IMG/VR virus record: IMGVR_UViG_3300024243_000005
Span: 1 to 64,000 of that record
DNA length: 64,000 bases
From: a virus
Strand: one strand, 5' to 3'
The notes beneath the pieces were generated by a model that was not told the origin of the DNA, did no database searches, and saw nothing but the letters and a program-made list of their open reading frames with translations. The position numbers were made by a program, and so were the translations under genes. Of the stretch, positions 26,573 through 35,372 are shown one piece after another; the first letter of the stretch is position 1, and each line of letters opens with the position of its first letter.

Positions 26573-29221
26573 TCAGCCTCCACATCCGCTGGACCCACCA
26601 CAGTTGGTGCATGTGTGGCAATTGCCACGTCGCACTTGCACGTTACCACACTCAGGACAGGGTGGACCGTCCATGAAATCAGGGGTTGACAGCGCCGGAC
26701 GCACCACTTTCGTTGTGGGTGGGGGCGCAGCCTTCTCCTCCCCGTTGGGGGTGGGGGCGCGACGCTCACCCAGGAAGATGGCGCTCAACTTCCGAGCCAC
26801 CGCGTCAGGGATGCTGTGCACGAACCCCAGGTCAGGATCAGAAGAGAACCCAGAGGGCTCGAACTTCATGTACGCAAACTTCTTCACCACCGCATCCAGA
26901 GGGATCCCTGACTGCAGAGCGTAGGACATCATCTGGGACCAGGATTCAGTGAGCCCCTTTACGGTAGACCCCTCCTTGGCGATAGTGATGAACACTTCCC
27001 CGGGCATCTGCGTGTCGTAGTACGGGGTGACGATGACGTACATCTTGTAATTCCCGAACTCAATGCGGATGCGGTGTGCGTTGTCGTGGTGGTCGAGCAG
27101 CTTCTTCCGTGCGTAGCCGTCGGAGCTGTCTACCGGATGCTCGTGTGTGCTCTCATCCGTGACCAGGGGCTGGCTGGACCTGCTGCCGTCTCGATACACG
27201 ATGACGCTCTTGAGTCCCTTCTTCCAGGCGAGGAGATGCGCGTGACTGATGTCCTCCAGGGATGCGTGTTGCGGCAGGTTGATGGTCTTGCTGATGCCCC
27301 CGGACAAGAACGGCTGTGCGACCGCCATCATACTAATATGTGCGTCCACAGACAGGTGCCGAGTACCCTTGCCCTGCGTTGCACAGTCGAACACCCCCAG
27401 GTGTGCTGGGGGAAGCCCCGCGTCCTCGAAGTGACCCACATCCTCGAACCGCTTCAAGATGGGGGCGACGGCGTCCTCGGAGTACCCCATGGCCGCAAGT
27501 GCATTGCTGACCAGCGGGTTGGTCGTCTGGACTGTGCCCCCACCCACCAAATGCTTCACCTTGTTGAGCCCTATCTCGGGCTCGATGCCTGTGGTGACAC
27601 AATCCATCATGAAGCTGATGGTCCCCGTGGGCGCCAGAAGCGTCACCTGGGAGTTGCGCACCCCGTATTCCTCCACCAGGGCCAGGGTCTCCTTCCAGAG
27701 CACCTCAGACGCCTGGAACTGCGTGGCGGCGTCGTAGTGCTGCTTGAGCACACGCATCACGTCGTCGCGATTAGTCTTGTAGCCCGCGAAGGGGGTCTTG
27801 GCTGCTGCCAGGTACGCGGAGGTGTTGTACGCGGTCGCCGTCATGTGGGATGTAATGGCTGCAGTGAGGGCGCGCGCCTCATCTGAATCGTACCCGAGGC
27901 CCATGGACATAATCAGCGCACCGAGGTTGGTGTAACCGAGGCCCAAGGGGCGGTAGTCCAACGCCACATCCCTGATGGACTCCGTGGGGTACGCCGCCTC
28001 ATCAATCAGCAAGTCTTGGGCAATGATGAGAACTTCTGCCGCGCGTGCAAACTGGGTGAAATCAAACTCCCCTTCCTCCAAGAACTTGAGGAGGTTGATG
28101 CTCGCGAGGTTACATGCACCATGGTCCAGGAAGTGAAATTCCCCACACGGGTTGGTTGCGTTGATGCGGCCTGTTGATGCACAGGTATTCCAGAAGTTTA
28201 CGGTGTCGTCGAACTGCAACCCCGGGTCACCACACTGGTGTACGGAGTCGCAGATCTCCGCCCACACCTCTTGCGTGCTCAGGGGCACCTCATGTTCTGG
28301 AGCGTTGTTGTACTTCGGTTCGTATTTCACATCTTCGTCCACACGGACCAGCTTTTCTACCCCTTGCATGAACTGGTCCCCCACGCGGACGGCGTGGTTC
28401 GCATTCTGGAATGCCACCGAGTAGTATGCACCGTGGGGATCGTCGAAGTGAGGGCTGTACCCTGCGGCGATGAGTGCCTGTGCCTTCCCTTCTTCCAGTC
28501 GCTTGCACCTCACGAACTCCAGGATATCGGGGTGGTCAGCGTCGAGGATGCGCATCGTAGCTGCCCGGCGAGTCTTGCCCCCGGACTTGATGACCCCGGC
28601 CCAGGCGTCGAGACCCCGCATGAAGCTGACGGGACCTGACGCGATGCCGCCCCCACTGAGCCCCTCTTGGCTGGACCGCACGCTGGAGAGGTTCACCCCC
28701 GCGCCGGACCCACGCTTGTACACTCGGGTCTCTTCGACCTGGAGCTGTGCCAAGGATTCCATGCTGTCGTCCACGGCCAGGATGAAGCACGCAGACGCTT
28801 GGTGCTCAGTGCCCTCCACACCCAGGTTGAACCACACGGGACTGTTGAAGGACGCGTGCTGGTGCAGGAGCAGCCACGCCAGATCCGCGAAGTACGCAGT
28901 GCGTGACGCCTTGTTCTTGAAGTACGGGCTGAGAGATTCCCAGTGCTGGATGCACCCCACAACACGCTTAATGAGCTGGCGCACGCTGGTTTCCCGGGCG
29001 GGTGTGTTGAGGGTGCCCCGGAAGTATTTCTGTGCCACGATGCGAATGGCCAGGTTGGACCATTCCGAAGGGGCCTCTACGCCACGCTGTTCAAACACCA
29101 TTTCACCGCTGGGGTCCGTGATGACAGCGTCTTCGGTCTTCCATGAAACCGTAGCGTAAGGGTCCTGCTTGGGGGGACAGAATTGTGGGGTGTACTGAAG
29201 GAGGTTGTTTGCTGGAGGCAT
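26573..29221 (-). CDS. nrdJ: Ribonucleotide reductase, class II (adenosylcobalamin-dependent)
   Basis: The 882-residue enzyme shows the reductase core: FNSPVWFNLGVEG (about 125-137), SACF with a redox Cys (C145), KRGSGAGVNLSSVR, the active-site loop NPCGE (357-361) with the thiyl Cys and Glu, the second redox Cys in HGACNLASIN (C370) and PTGTISF further on. The C-terminus has a Cys-rich ribbon (CPECG, CHTCTNCGG) that can reduce the active site. No separate small subunit gene is present, and the layout matches NrdJ, which uses vitamin B12. It converts ribonucleotides to deoxyribonucleotides for phage DNA synthesis. AGGAG lies 10 nt before the ATG. It is first after the RuvC-like gene in a five-gene operon. 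Confidence 0.93.
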   Translation of the reverse strand: MPPANNLLQYTPQFCPPKQDPYATVSWKTEDAVITDPSGEMVFEQRGVEAPSEWSNLAIRIVAQKYFRGTLNTPARETSVRQLIKRVVGCIQHWESLSPYFKNKASRTAYFADLAWLLLHQHASFNSPVWFNLGVEGTEHQASACFILAVDDSMESLAQLQVEETRVYKRGSGAGVNLSSVRSSQEGLSGGGIASGPVSFMRGLDAWAGVIKSGGKTRRAATMRILDADHPDILEFVRCKRLEEGKAQALIAAGYSPHFDDPHGAYYSVAFQNANHAVRVGDQFMQGVEKLVRVDEDVKYEPKYNNAPEHEVPLSTQEVWAEICDSVHQCGDPGLQFDDTVNFWNTCASTGRINATNPCGEFHFLDHGACNLASINLLKFLEEGEFDFTQFARAAEVLIIAQDLLIDEAAYPTESIRDVALDYRPLGLGYTNLGALIMSMGLGYDSDEARALTAAITSHMTATAYNTSAYLAAAKTPFAGYKTNRDDVMRVLKQHYDAATQFQASEVLWKETLALVEEYGVRNSQVTLLAPTGTISFMMDCVTTGIEPEIGLNKVKHLVGGGTVQTTNPLVSNALAAMGYSEDAVAPILKRFEDVGHFEDAGLPPAHLGVFDCATQGKGTRHLSVDAHISMMAVAQPFLSGGISKTINLPQHASLEDISHAHLLAWKKGLKSVIVYRDGSRSSQPLVTDESTHEHPVDSSDGYARKKLLDHHDNAHRIRIEFGNYKMYVIVTPYYDTQMPGEVFITIAKEGSTVKGLTESWSQMMSYALQSGIPLDAVVKKFAYMKFEPSGFSSDPDLGFVHSIPDAVARKLSAIFLGERRAPTPNGEEKAAPPPTTKVVRPALSTPDFMDGPPCPECGNVQVRRGNCHTCTNCGGSSGCGG

Positions 29222-29234
29222 ACCTATACGGCTC

Positions 29235-29795
29235 CTATATCGTCTTGGGAAAGAGGCGTTTGGTTCTCTTTTTTTTAACTGGATGAGTGATTGCTCGTAC
29301 TGCTTCTATTTGATGCCGCACAGTGCTTGTGCATTCGTGTGCTTCGCGTACAAATTGTGCCAACCCATGAGCGTCGCAGGCGTCGTCGTCTTCACCACAA
29401 TCCAGCCCCCACCACTTCAACGTGGCACGGAGCATCCGAGCCTTGGATGCGCTGCCGTTACCAGAGACGAACTTCTTCAGGGAGTTGGGCGGAACGCGTA
29501 ATAATTCGGTGCCCCCGAAATCCGCGAGCACGAGCATGATGATCCCTGCAGCCTGCCCAAGTTGGTCCAGGTCTCCCGACGCATCCAGAGCCTGGCCCTC
29601 AACAGCGACGTGGCGCATGTGGCCTTTGTATGGCAAGAGCGCGGTGTGCACCTGGTCACGCAAATTCTGCAGACGCTTGGGTCCACGCATCCTGGGAGGG
29701 GTACCAAAAGAATGTAAGAGTTCCACTGTTGTGTCGTTGAGGACACAAATCCCTATCCGCCGGATGGCGGGGTCAACTCCCACGTAGATAGCCAT
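29235..29795 (-). CDS. RuvC-like Holliday junction resolvase
   Basis: From the ATG at 29795 the product has 186 residues and the acidic residues of the RuvC fold in the right order: D8 in YVGVDPAIRRIG, E66 in VAVEGQALD and the pair D138/D141 in EDDDACDAHGLAQF, with a basic loop (GNGSASKARM) before the last pair. RuvC enzymes cut four-way junctions, so this one probably resolves recombination or replication intermediates before packaging. The frame runs further upstream to 29876 but enters the divergent gene. A C-terminal basic tail (KKKRTKR) may bind DNA. Confidence 0.85.
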   Translation of the reverse strand: MAIYVGVDPAIRRIGICVLNDTTVELLHSFGTPPRMRGPKRLQNLRDQVHTALLPYKGHMRHVAVEGQALDASGDLDQLGQAAGIIMLVLADFGGTELLRVPPNSLKKFVSGNGSASKARMLRATLKWWGLDCGEDDDACDAHGLAQFVREAHECTSTVRHQIEAVRAITHPVKKKRTKRLFPKTI

Positions 29796-29865
29796 TGTAT
29801 CCAAGTCCCTAAATGCATTAGTATTTGTACACAGACTGGTCCCAAACGCAAGAGGAGCCCCCCTC
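29796..29865. promoter_or_regulatory. Divergent control region, RuvC-like operon / plus-strand structural genes
   Basis: A 70-bp AT-richer gap between oppositely oriented genes. On the minus strand TTGGGA and TACTAA with 16 bp between them could be a weak promoter. AGAGGAG (about 29850-29856) is the ribosome site for the plus-strand GTG. The assignment of promoters is uncertain. Confidence 0.4.
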
Positions 29866-30510
29866 GTGGCAACCACGGTTACCCTTCGACAAGAGAAGAT
29901 CCTAATAGGTGCGGCAGGTGCAGAGAGCTACAACGTTGTTTCTGAGATCATTGCCGCAGCGCCCACGAGCATGTTCCCCTTGTTCGTTGTTTCCGAGGGG
30001 GTGGACGCGCAGGATGAGCAGTTCCAACGCGTGGCTAAGTTGGAAGATTTCGACAGCTACGTAGAGAACCCACTCACCAAACTCGTAGCACCCACGTCGG
30101 GTGGTTTCACGGGTGTGGTAGCGGGGGATACTCTCACAATTCCTTTCGCCGCGTCTTCAGTTCCAGAGTGGTTCACCACCAACTTCACCGCCGCGTCCTT
30201 TGCAATCGAGAGTGTAGATGCGAGCGGAGACTTCCTACTCATCGAACCCGTCACCCCCTTCCCTACCGCCGCCGCTGGTCTCCAGTGGAATATAACCGGA
30301 GCAGCGCCTGCGTCCGGGTCCAATGCCAAGACCGCACGCTCGCTCGCAGCGACCACCTTCCTACGCCGCCACTGGACGTCAGAGCTGAATAACATCCAGA
30401 AGGCGGAGTCCCGGTTCGAAGCTATCCGCGCGCATGTGGAGGCGATCATCAAGGACGCTAACACCTACGGCGTCACTTTCAAGGGCGTGTCCACGGAGAT
30501 TTACGCATGA
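29866..30510 (+). CDS. Probable virion structural protein
   Basis: A 214-residue protein starting at GTG behind AGAGGAG. It is rich in Ala, Thr, Ser and Val with strands in the middle and a helix near the end (AESRFEAIRAHVEAIIKD). It is not recognised. It overlaps the next gene as ATGA, and the three genes of this short plus-strand operon look structural. It could be a fibre or head decoration protein. Confidence 0.55.
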   Translation: MATTVTLRQEKILIGAAGAESYNVVSEIIAAAPTSMFPLFVVSEGVDAQDEQFQRVAKLEDFDSYVENPLTKLVAPTSGGFTGVVAGDTLTIPFAASSVPEWFTTNFTAASFAIESVDASGDFLLIEPVTPFPTAAAGLQWNITGAAPASGSNAKTARSLAATTFLRRHWTSELNNIQKAESRFEAIRAHVEAIIKDANTYGVTFKGVSTEIYA

Positions 30511-30911
30511 CCGTCACCATCAACCTGGACCTGGAACAATCGCTCGTAGCACCAACAACCCCTTCAGGGGCACCCACGTACAAAGTCAAAGCGACCGTGG
30601 CATCCGCGAGTGGGGTGTCCTACAAATTGTTCGTCTACAAAACGGTTGACCAATCCTTCAGCCACCCAGCATCAGTGCTTGACGTCGAGACGTACCCAGA
30701 TGAACTGACTACTGCACAAACTGGAAACGCCCTCTTCTACCGCACCAACACCATGGAGAAAACCTTCGCTACGCAGACGGAAGCTGTAGCTTTTCGCAAC
30801 CTCATTCAGACGCGTTTGCTGTACCTGGCGCGTGACTACCCCGAGGCCCACAAGACGTTCAGCGGGACCACCTCTTTCGTGATCACCGCAACAGCGGTGA
30901 CGGAGCAATAA
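30507..30911 (+). CDS. Probable structural protein, paralogue of next gene's N-terminus
   Basis: A 134-residue protein with a pattern of strands ending in a helix (TQTEAVAFRNLIQTRLLYLA). By eye it follows the same order of elements as the first 125 residues of the next protein: a KVKA/RFKV strand, a LFVYK/LYVIK strand, a Tyr-Arg strand and a final long helix. This points to a duplicated domain. Coupled to its upstream gene by ATGA. Function unknown, likely virion. Confidence 0.5.
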   Translation: MTVTINLDLEQSLVAPTTPSGAPTYKVKATVASASGVSYKLFVYKTVDQSFSHPASVLDVETYPDELTTAQTGNALFYRTNTMEKTFATQTEAVAFRNLIQTRLLYLARDYPEAHKTFSGTTSFVITATAVTEQ

Positions 30912-30912
30912 C

Positions 30913-32091
30913 GTGGCGTACGTAAAGACAGTGATGGATTGTACGTCGGAGACCATCATGGTTTCTGGCGCAGAGAAGGTGCGCTTCAAGGTCGTTGCGC
31001 TCGTAACGGACAAAGGGGACTTTCCTGACAAATATCTGTACGTCATCAAGATCGTAGACCCCACCGACGCCAAGGACGACACCTTCACACGCGTGGTAAC
31101 TGTGCCCGATTTCAGTGAGATCGGGATAGACCGCACCACAGCGGTAGCCGCCAGCGCGTCTTACTACCGTGTGCTCACCCACACTTTCTACTACGACAAC
31201 GTTCACACTGCAGCCGCTGCGAAGGATGTCCTCAAGGCGCGCATCGACGAGCTGGCCGAGAACTGGGTGGTGTACGACACTGCGTTTTCCGCATCATCAG
31301 AGGTCACAGACCACCCACGCCCCCAGCCCAGCGCATTCACGGCAGCAGTCAAGGACCACACCACACAAACAACTGCCACCGCCGCCGTGCTGAAGCTACA
31401 AACAGCAGCCAAGACAACGTACGAAGCTGCCAAGACCGCAGCTACGGCTGCTACCACTGCAGCCACAAATGCTAAAAAAGCGCTTGACGATGCTGAGGAC
31501 TCCAAGGAGTGGTTCGACGACCTCCTCTCTGCGTTGTCGAACATACGCACCACAGCAACCCTGTACAGCGCCACAGGATCCGGGGGTGGGCTGTTCTCCA
31601 CAAAGTCCAAAACCTTCAAGGCCGCAGCCGGGTCTTTCTACACCCAGGGAGGCACCTTCCAGTCTGCTGCACAAGTCCTCCTCGGACAATGTGCCAGCGC
31701 CACCCCTACCACTGCGCAGAAGAGTGTCTACAGTGCGGCCAGTAGCCAGTTCGACAACGACGAGTCTGCCTTCAGCAGTGCGAAAGCGATCTGGGACAGC
31801 GCCTTAACGCAGTTCGACGGTGACCTCACCACGTTCCGCCAGGATGTAGCAGCAGCAACCCTCGCGGAAAGCACTGGGCAGTCCAACCAGGTGCTGTTCG
31901 CCGCGATCGTCACCACATTGGGTGGTGCGTACACCACCGCCCAGGCAGCACAAGTAACGGCTGACCAAGCGGTGGCAACGACACGCACAGCGTACGAAGA
32001 TGCGAAAGCAGCGTACACAGCATCACAATCCCTGCTCGACGAAAAGCTCACGGCGGTTCGTGCCCTCAAACCAACGTGGACACCTACTTGA
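30913..32091 (+). CDS. Ala-rich coiled-coil protein with duplicated N-terminal domain
   Basis: The 392-residue protein (GTG start, 1 nt after the previous stop) has an N-terminal domain of about 125 residues like the preceding protein. A long Ala/Thr/Gln-rich helical region (about 135-385) follows, with alanine heptads like those of trimeric fibre shafts or whiskers. One break (ATGSGGGLFS) divides the helix. The stop forms TGATCA with the stop of the convergent gene, so the two ends touch. It may be a fibrous virion protein. Confidence 0.55.
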   Translation: MAYVKTVMDCTSETIMVSGAEKVRFKVVALVTDKGDFPDKYLYVIKIVDPTDAKDDTFTRVVTVPDFSEIGIDRTTAVAASASYYRVLTHTFYYDNVHTAAAAKDVLKARIDELAENWVVYDTAFSASSEVTDHPRPQPSAFTAAVKDHTTQTTATAAVLKLQTAAKTTYEAAKTAATAATTAATNAKKALDDAEDSKEWFDDLLSALSNIRTTATLYSATGSGGGLFSTKSKTFKAAAGSFYTQGGTFQSAAQVLLGQCASATPTTAQKSVYSAASSQFDNDESAFSSAKAIWDSALTQFDGDLTTFRQDVAAATLAESTGQSNQVLFAAIVTTLGGAYTTAQAAQVTADQAVATTRTAYEDAKAAYTASQSLLDEKLTAVRALKPTWTPT

Positions 32092-33672
32092 TCAAGGGCT
32101 GAAGTACATCCCTCGTGTCACCATCAGTGCACTGTCCTCTTCGTCCGTTATGTTCATGAAGGGAAAACCCCTCCAATCCTTCAGGTAGCGAAAGAGATCG
32201 TCGAAGTCATAGATCCGGTGCTCGTCAGTCTCTTTCGTGGTCATCACAACAATTTCCACCGGCCCCGTATCGTGCCTCGACATCTCAACATGGTGCATTT
32301 CAGGTTGGCACACAGCGAAGCCACTCTTGTAGCTACACGTGTATGGCCTTCCGTGTATTAACGACGAGACGCACAACCACAGCGCGAACTTCGAGTGCAC
32401 CAACAGATCTTTGGTTGCCGGTGCTTGTGCCCACTCTGCATCCAACCTCCGCTGCATGTCAGCGGGGAGCCACGCATACAGTCGCCGGTAGCTGGAAAAC
32501 TTCAGTGCGTCCTCGTGGTACGCAGACACGCTGTCGCGGCGCACGTAGGCATTCAGAGGGAGTATCCCATCACCGTACAGCGACGCGGGGTTGCGCACTT
32601 GACTCAGCGTCCACCAGCACTGCCTGTTCGTCTCGGGATTTTGCTTTTTGAAAGACACCCCAGCGACCTGTGCAAAGCACCATATCTGGCGCAGCGTCCA
32701 TGAGGTGTGACACCTCTTCAAGATACCTTGCACGGTGCTCATTATGTAACGGGTAGCGTGTTCATCAGTCCAACGCTTATGCTTACATCCGCGCGACGCC
32801 CAGGGGGTACAGGGGGACCCAAATACGCCAGGTTTAACGACATACGCACTAAAGATGCAGTTACTGCATTCCTCCCGATGCATCTTTCGGGTTTCTGCCG
32901 CGCTGACCGCATTGGCACTGCGCGCTGCCCACGCTTCGTCAACACCAGTAAAGTCCGCGTGTACAGGCGTGATGAGACCCTTACCCGGCATATCGTGGTC
33001 CGGGGTAATGTACTTGGGAGGGATTGCAGTGTACCCAGCGATCTTTGTCTTCCAGTACCGAACGTCTTCACGCCATTCATCCGCGTCCAGTTCGGAATCG
33101 GTGTCTGAGAAATCAGTGCTGATGGGGACTGTAAACAACTCACGCTGAGCCGGAACTGCGATGGTGCGGATGTATTTACGCTGTAAATTGTTGTTGAAGC
33201 ACTCTGACGTTGACCGGATGGGGCACCCTTCACAGGCAGCAACAGCGTACAACTGCCTACAGTATTGCCGTATGTCGTCCCCTGCGGGGACACACCACAC
33301 AAAGTCTTTGCGAGCAAAATACATCGCAGCAATACGTAACTGGAGTACGTACGCCATGCTCGACCCAACAAACAGCTTGGTCACTTCAAGAGAGTCTTCG
33401 GATTCGGCGTTACCGTATCCGGCGCGACGTGCTCCGAATGTCGCACACGTGTACGCGAAGACCCCATCGGGAAAGTACTTGGTGATGTCTGGATGACGCA
33501 TCACTCGCGTTATCTCCGTTTCAGACCAGACTGCGTCTTCTCGGTGAAACACGAGACCGACCCCTATCCCTTCATGGGGGCGATGGTGTCTTGCGTATCG
33601 GGGTGGTCTATCGGTGCACAGCGTAACCATGAGAGGGGGTATGGGCCTCGACTTCAGGATGCTATCAGGCAT
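32092..33672 (-). CDS. Unknown protein with two four-Cys clusters, downstream of the reverse transcriptase
   Basis: I place the start at the ATG at 33672, which overlaps the stop of the RT gene by 8 bp, giving 526 residues. The frame is open upstream to 34062, but there it only shadows RT and encodes Ser/Arg-rich junk. No ribosome site is seen, so translation probably depends on ribosomes that finish RT. Two cysteine groups stand out: C128, C137, C140, C148 (including CEGCPIRSTSEC) and a second around residues 255-295 (CSNC with two more Cys after GVFGSP and SRG). They could hold zinc or iron-sulfur clusters. I recognise no enzyme family. Its fixed, coupled place next to RT suggests the two act together. 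Confidence 0.6.
   Translation of the reverse strand: MPDSILKSRPIPPLMVTLCTDRPPRYARHHRPHEGIGVGLVFHREDAVWSETEITRVMRHPDITKYFPDGVFAYTCATFGARRAGYGNAESEDSLEVTKLFVGSSMAYVLQLRIAAMYFARKDFVWCVPAGDDIRQYCRQLYAVAACEGCPIRSTSECFNNNLQRKYIRTIAVPAQRELFTVPISTDFSDTDSELDADEWREDVRYWKTKIAGYTAIPPKYITPDHDMPGKGLITPVHADFTGVDEAWAARSANAVSAAETRKMHREECSNCIFSAYVVKPGVFGSPCTPWASRGCKHKRWTDEHATRYIMSTVQGILKRCHTSWTLRQIWCFAQVAGVSFKKQNPETNRQCWWTLSQVRNPASLYGDGILPLNAYVRRDSVSAYHEDALKFSSYRRLYAWLPADMQRRLDAEWAQAPATKDLLVHSKFALWLCVSSLIHGRPYTCSYKSGFAVCQPEMHHVEMSRHDTGPVEIVVMTTKETDEHRIYDFDDLFRYLKDWRGFPFMNITDEEDSALMVTRGMYFSP
33175..33187. repeat. Palindromic site TTTAC-GCT-GTAAA, copy 3
   Basis: Exact copy of the TTTAC-N3-GTAAA palindrome, inside the coding sequence of the Cys-cluster protein next to the reverse transcriptase. 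Confidence 0.75.
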
Positions 33673-34753
33673 CCGGAGGACACTGTACTTGTATTGCACG
33701 ATCCAGTTGTCTGCGCAGGTTCGAAGCGCGCTTCGGGTTGATACCGTGGAAGTAGTTAATCTTCCCATCCAGGTGCGCGATGAACGACCCCACCAATGCG
33801 TCTTCCGCCTCCAACGCCATGTTGTCAGGGTCAAACCCGTAACGCACAGCGTTGACCGCGAAGCCGTGGTGGAGACAGTTGTGCAGGAGCGCACGGTAGC
33901 GCCTGTACTCATACTTCGGAATGTTGGGATGCACGTTGCAGACCATGCCCAACATACGCTGCTGCGCGGGCTGACGCTGCACTCTACGCTTCTTGCGGTG
34001 CTCTCGGTACTCACCACCCTGGACGAGCTTGACCACGGCGTCGATGATGTGCTGAATCTCATCCCGTGTTTTCTTGTCAGGGTGAGAGATGGTCAGGTCA
34101 TCAGCGTAACGTGTGTACACCCACCCAGACCCCTTCAAGAAATTCAGGACGGGAACGTCGATGGCCTCCTGCGCCATGAGGTTGCACAACGTAGGTGACG
34201 CAGGTGACCCCTGGGGGGTGTAGTGCCTCAAGCGGAGTTCCCCTTTCATCTTCGGAGAGGCGATGCGCTCCCCGACGGTACAGAGGTCCGCAATCATGCT
34301 GCACACGCGGTGGTCGTAGCCAAACGTACGCTTCAGGAAATTACGCACTCGTGCCCGGGAGTGCGAAGGGAAGAAGTCCTGAATGTCCAGCGCGATACGG
34401 ACGTAGTGCCCTGCATGGCGCTCAACGCTGTAACGACACCCGATACCGGGGCGGTACGCGCCAACGCTGTCACCCATGTGCTGGGTGCGTAGTAGAACGA
34501 AATCAATCTGCTTCTGTACGTACTTCAACCGCGCTTCGGGAGCGTGGATGATCCGCTTACCCCCAGACTTCTTGGGAATGCTAAACCGCTTATAGAGGTC
34601 TTGCTTCGTCGTAATGAGGTACCACAGTGTACGACATCGCACACCGAGGTGCATGGCCAGGGAGAAGTCATCAAGGACGTACGGCACGTTCTCCGGGGGT
34701 AGTGCCCCAGGGATCGGGATGATGTCGGCTGTTGTATCTTTGTAACTACTCAC
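33665..34753 (-). CDS. Retron-clade reverse transcriptase
   Basis: The 362-residue protein shows RT motifs in order. These are FSIPKKSGGKRIIHAP (57-72), GAYRPGIG (98-105), motif A IALDIQDFFPS (120-130), motif B TPQGSPASPTLCNL (179-192), the YADD catalytic box in YTRYADDLTIS (213-223) and a retron-type thumb segment with LGMVCNVHPNIPKYEYRRYR (268-287), where retrons usually have VTG. The end (HLDGKINYFHGINPKRASNL) is also typical of that clade. The GTG start at 34753 has a strong site (GAGGAGGAGG) and overlaps the stop of the upstream gene. It needs an RNA template, but no noncoding stretch exists within its operon. See findings. Confidence 0.93.
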   Translation of the reverse strand: MSSYKDTTADIIPIPGALPPENVPYVLDDFSLAMHLGVRCRTLWYLITTKQDLYKRFSIPKKSGGKRIIHAPEARLKYVQKQIDFVLLRTQHMGDSVGAYRPGIGCRYSVERHAGHYVRIALDIQDFFPSHSRARVRNFLKRTFGYDHRVCSMIADLCTVGERIASPKMKGELRLRHYTPQGSPASPTLCNLMAQEAIDVPVLNFLKGSGWVYTRYADDLTISHPDKKTRDEIQHIIDAVVKLVQGGEYREHRKKRRVQRQPAQQRMLGMVCNVHPNIPKYEYRRYRALLHNCLHHGFAVNAVRYGFDPDNMALEAEDALVGSFIAHLDGKINYFHGINPKRASNLRRQLDRAIQVQCPPDA

Positions 34754-35372
34754 TGGGCACCTCCTCCTCAGCAGGAGTGGTGATGTTCCCTGGCCGGATC
34801 ACCAGGTTGGTGTAGCACGCTGCGCTTCCGAGTTGACATTTACCCTGGAGGCGTAGCATGCCGCGAGGGCACGCACGGCAGATGGGGCGCACTGGACCTT
34901 TCGGAGAGAACAGAATGGTGTCAGGAGTGAACAGGTGTTCGAATGTGTTGGTATTCTCTTTGCCCTGGTGGCGCGTCGCGGTGATGTAAGCCGGAATCTT
35001 GTTTCCACGGGGCGCGTTATGTTTCTTACGCCGTTGCTCTAACCCCATTACTGGAATCACCAAGAAGTGATCCTGCGCATTCTGCAACACGCGATTTACG
35101 TTCGTTGACACTACGCGGTGTGGGCGCCCTGGATTAGGAAACCGTTCTGCGTATTGCACGGTGTCAATCAATTTCAGCAGAGTCTGGATCAGAGGTGTAA
35201 TGGTGAAGCAGAGTGACCAGGGAAACAACCGGGGTATCACACCCCCGTGTCCCACAGGGACTAAGTAGATGAGGTCGAAGGGGAACTTCTTCACAATCTT
35301 TTGGTCTACACGTACTTTGAGAATCTCGTCGGGAGTTATACGCGTCGGAGACGCATTACTGCGCGGGCACAT
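34746..35372 (-). CDS. Unknown protein with C-terminal Cys cluster, upstream of the reverse transcriptase
   Basis: The 208-residue protein overlaps the DUF2201 gene by 17 bp and RT by 8 bp. A four-Cys cluster (CRACPRGM, then GKCQLGSAAC) lies near the C-terminus after the words FSPKGPVRPI, and the rest is a mix of strands and helices. The cluster spacing resembles that of the conserved protein at 50616 (C-x2-C, then G..C and C), so the two may be distant relatives. The function is unknown; nucleic-acid binding is a fair guess. The place in front of RT makes it a candidate partner. Confidence 0.6.
   Translation of the reverse strand: MCPRSNASPTRITPDEILKVRVDQKIVKKFPFDLIYLVPVGHGGVIPRLFPWSLCFTITPLIQTLLKLIDTVQYAERFPNPGRPHRVVSTNVNRVLQNAQDHFLVIPVMGLEQRRKKHNAPRGNKIPAYITATRHQGKENTNTFEHLFTPDTILFSPKGPVRPICRACPRGMLRLQGKCQLGSAACYTNLVIRPGNITTPAEEEVPSE

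Noticed and set aside
33672-34062. N-terminal extension of the 526-residue protein into the RT gene
   Set aside because: The extra 130 residues are Ser/Arg/Thr-rich shadow sequence of the RT reading frame and end where a coupled ATG is available.
21206-34753. Diversity-generating retroelement with template and variable repeats
   Set aside because: The RT motifs are of retron type (PQGSPASP, thumb), not the DGR type. I saw no repeat of about 100 bp shared between the RT region and the tail spike end.
32092-35372. Classical retron msr-msd RNA next to the reverse transcriptase
   Set aside because: The RT gene overlaps coding genes on both sides, so there is no non-coding stretch where such an RNA is normally found. 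An RNA inside a gene cannot be excluded by reading alone.
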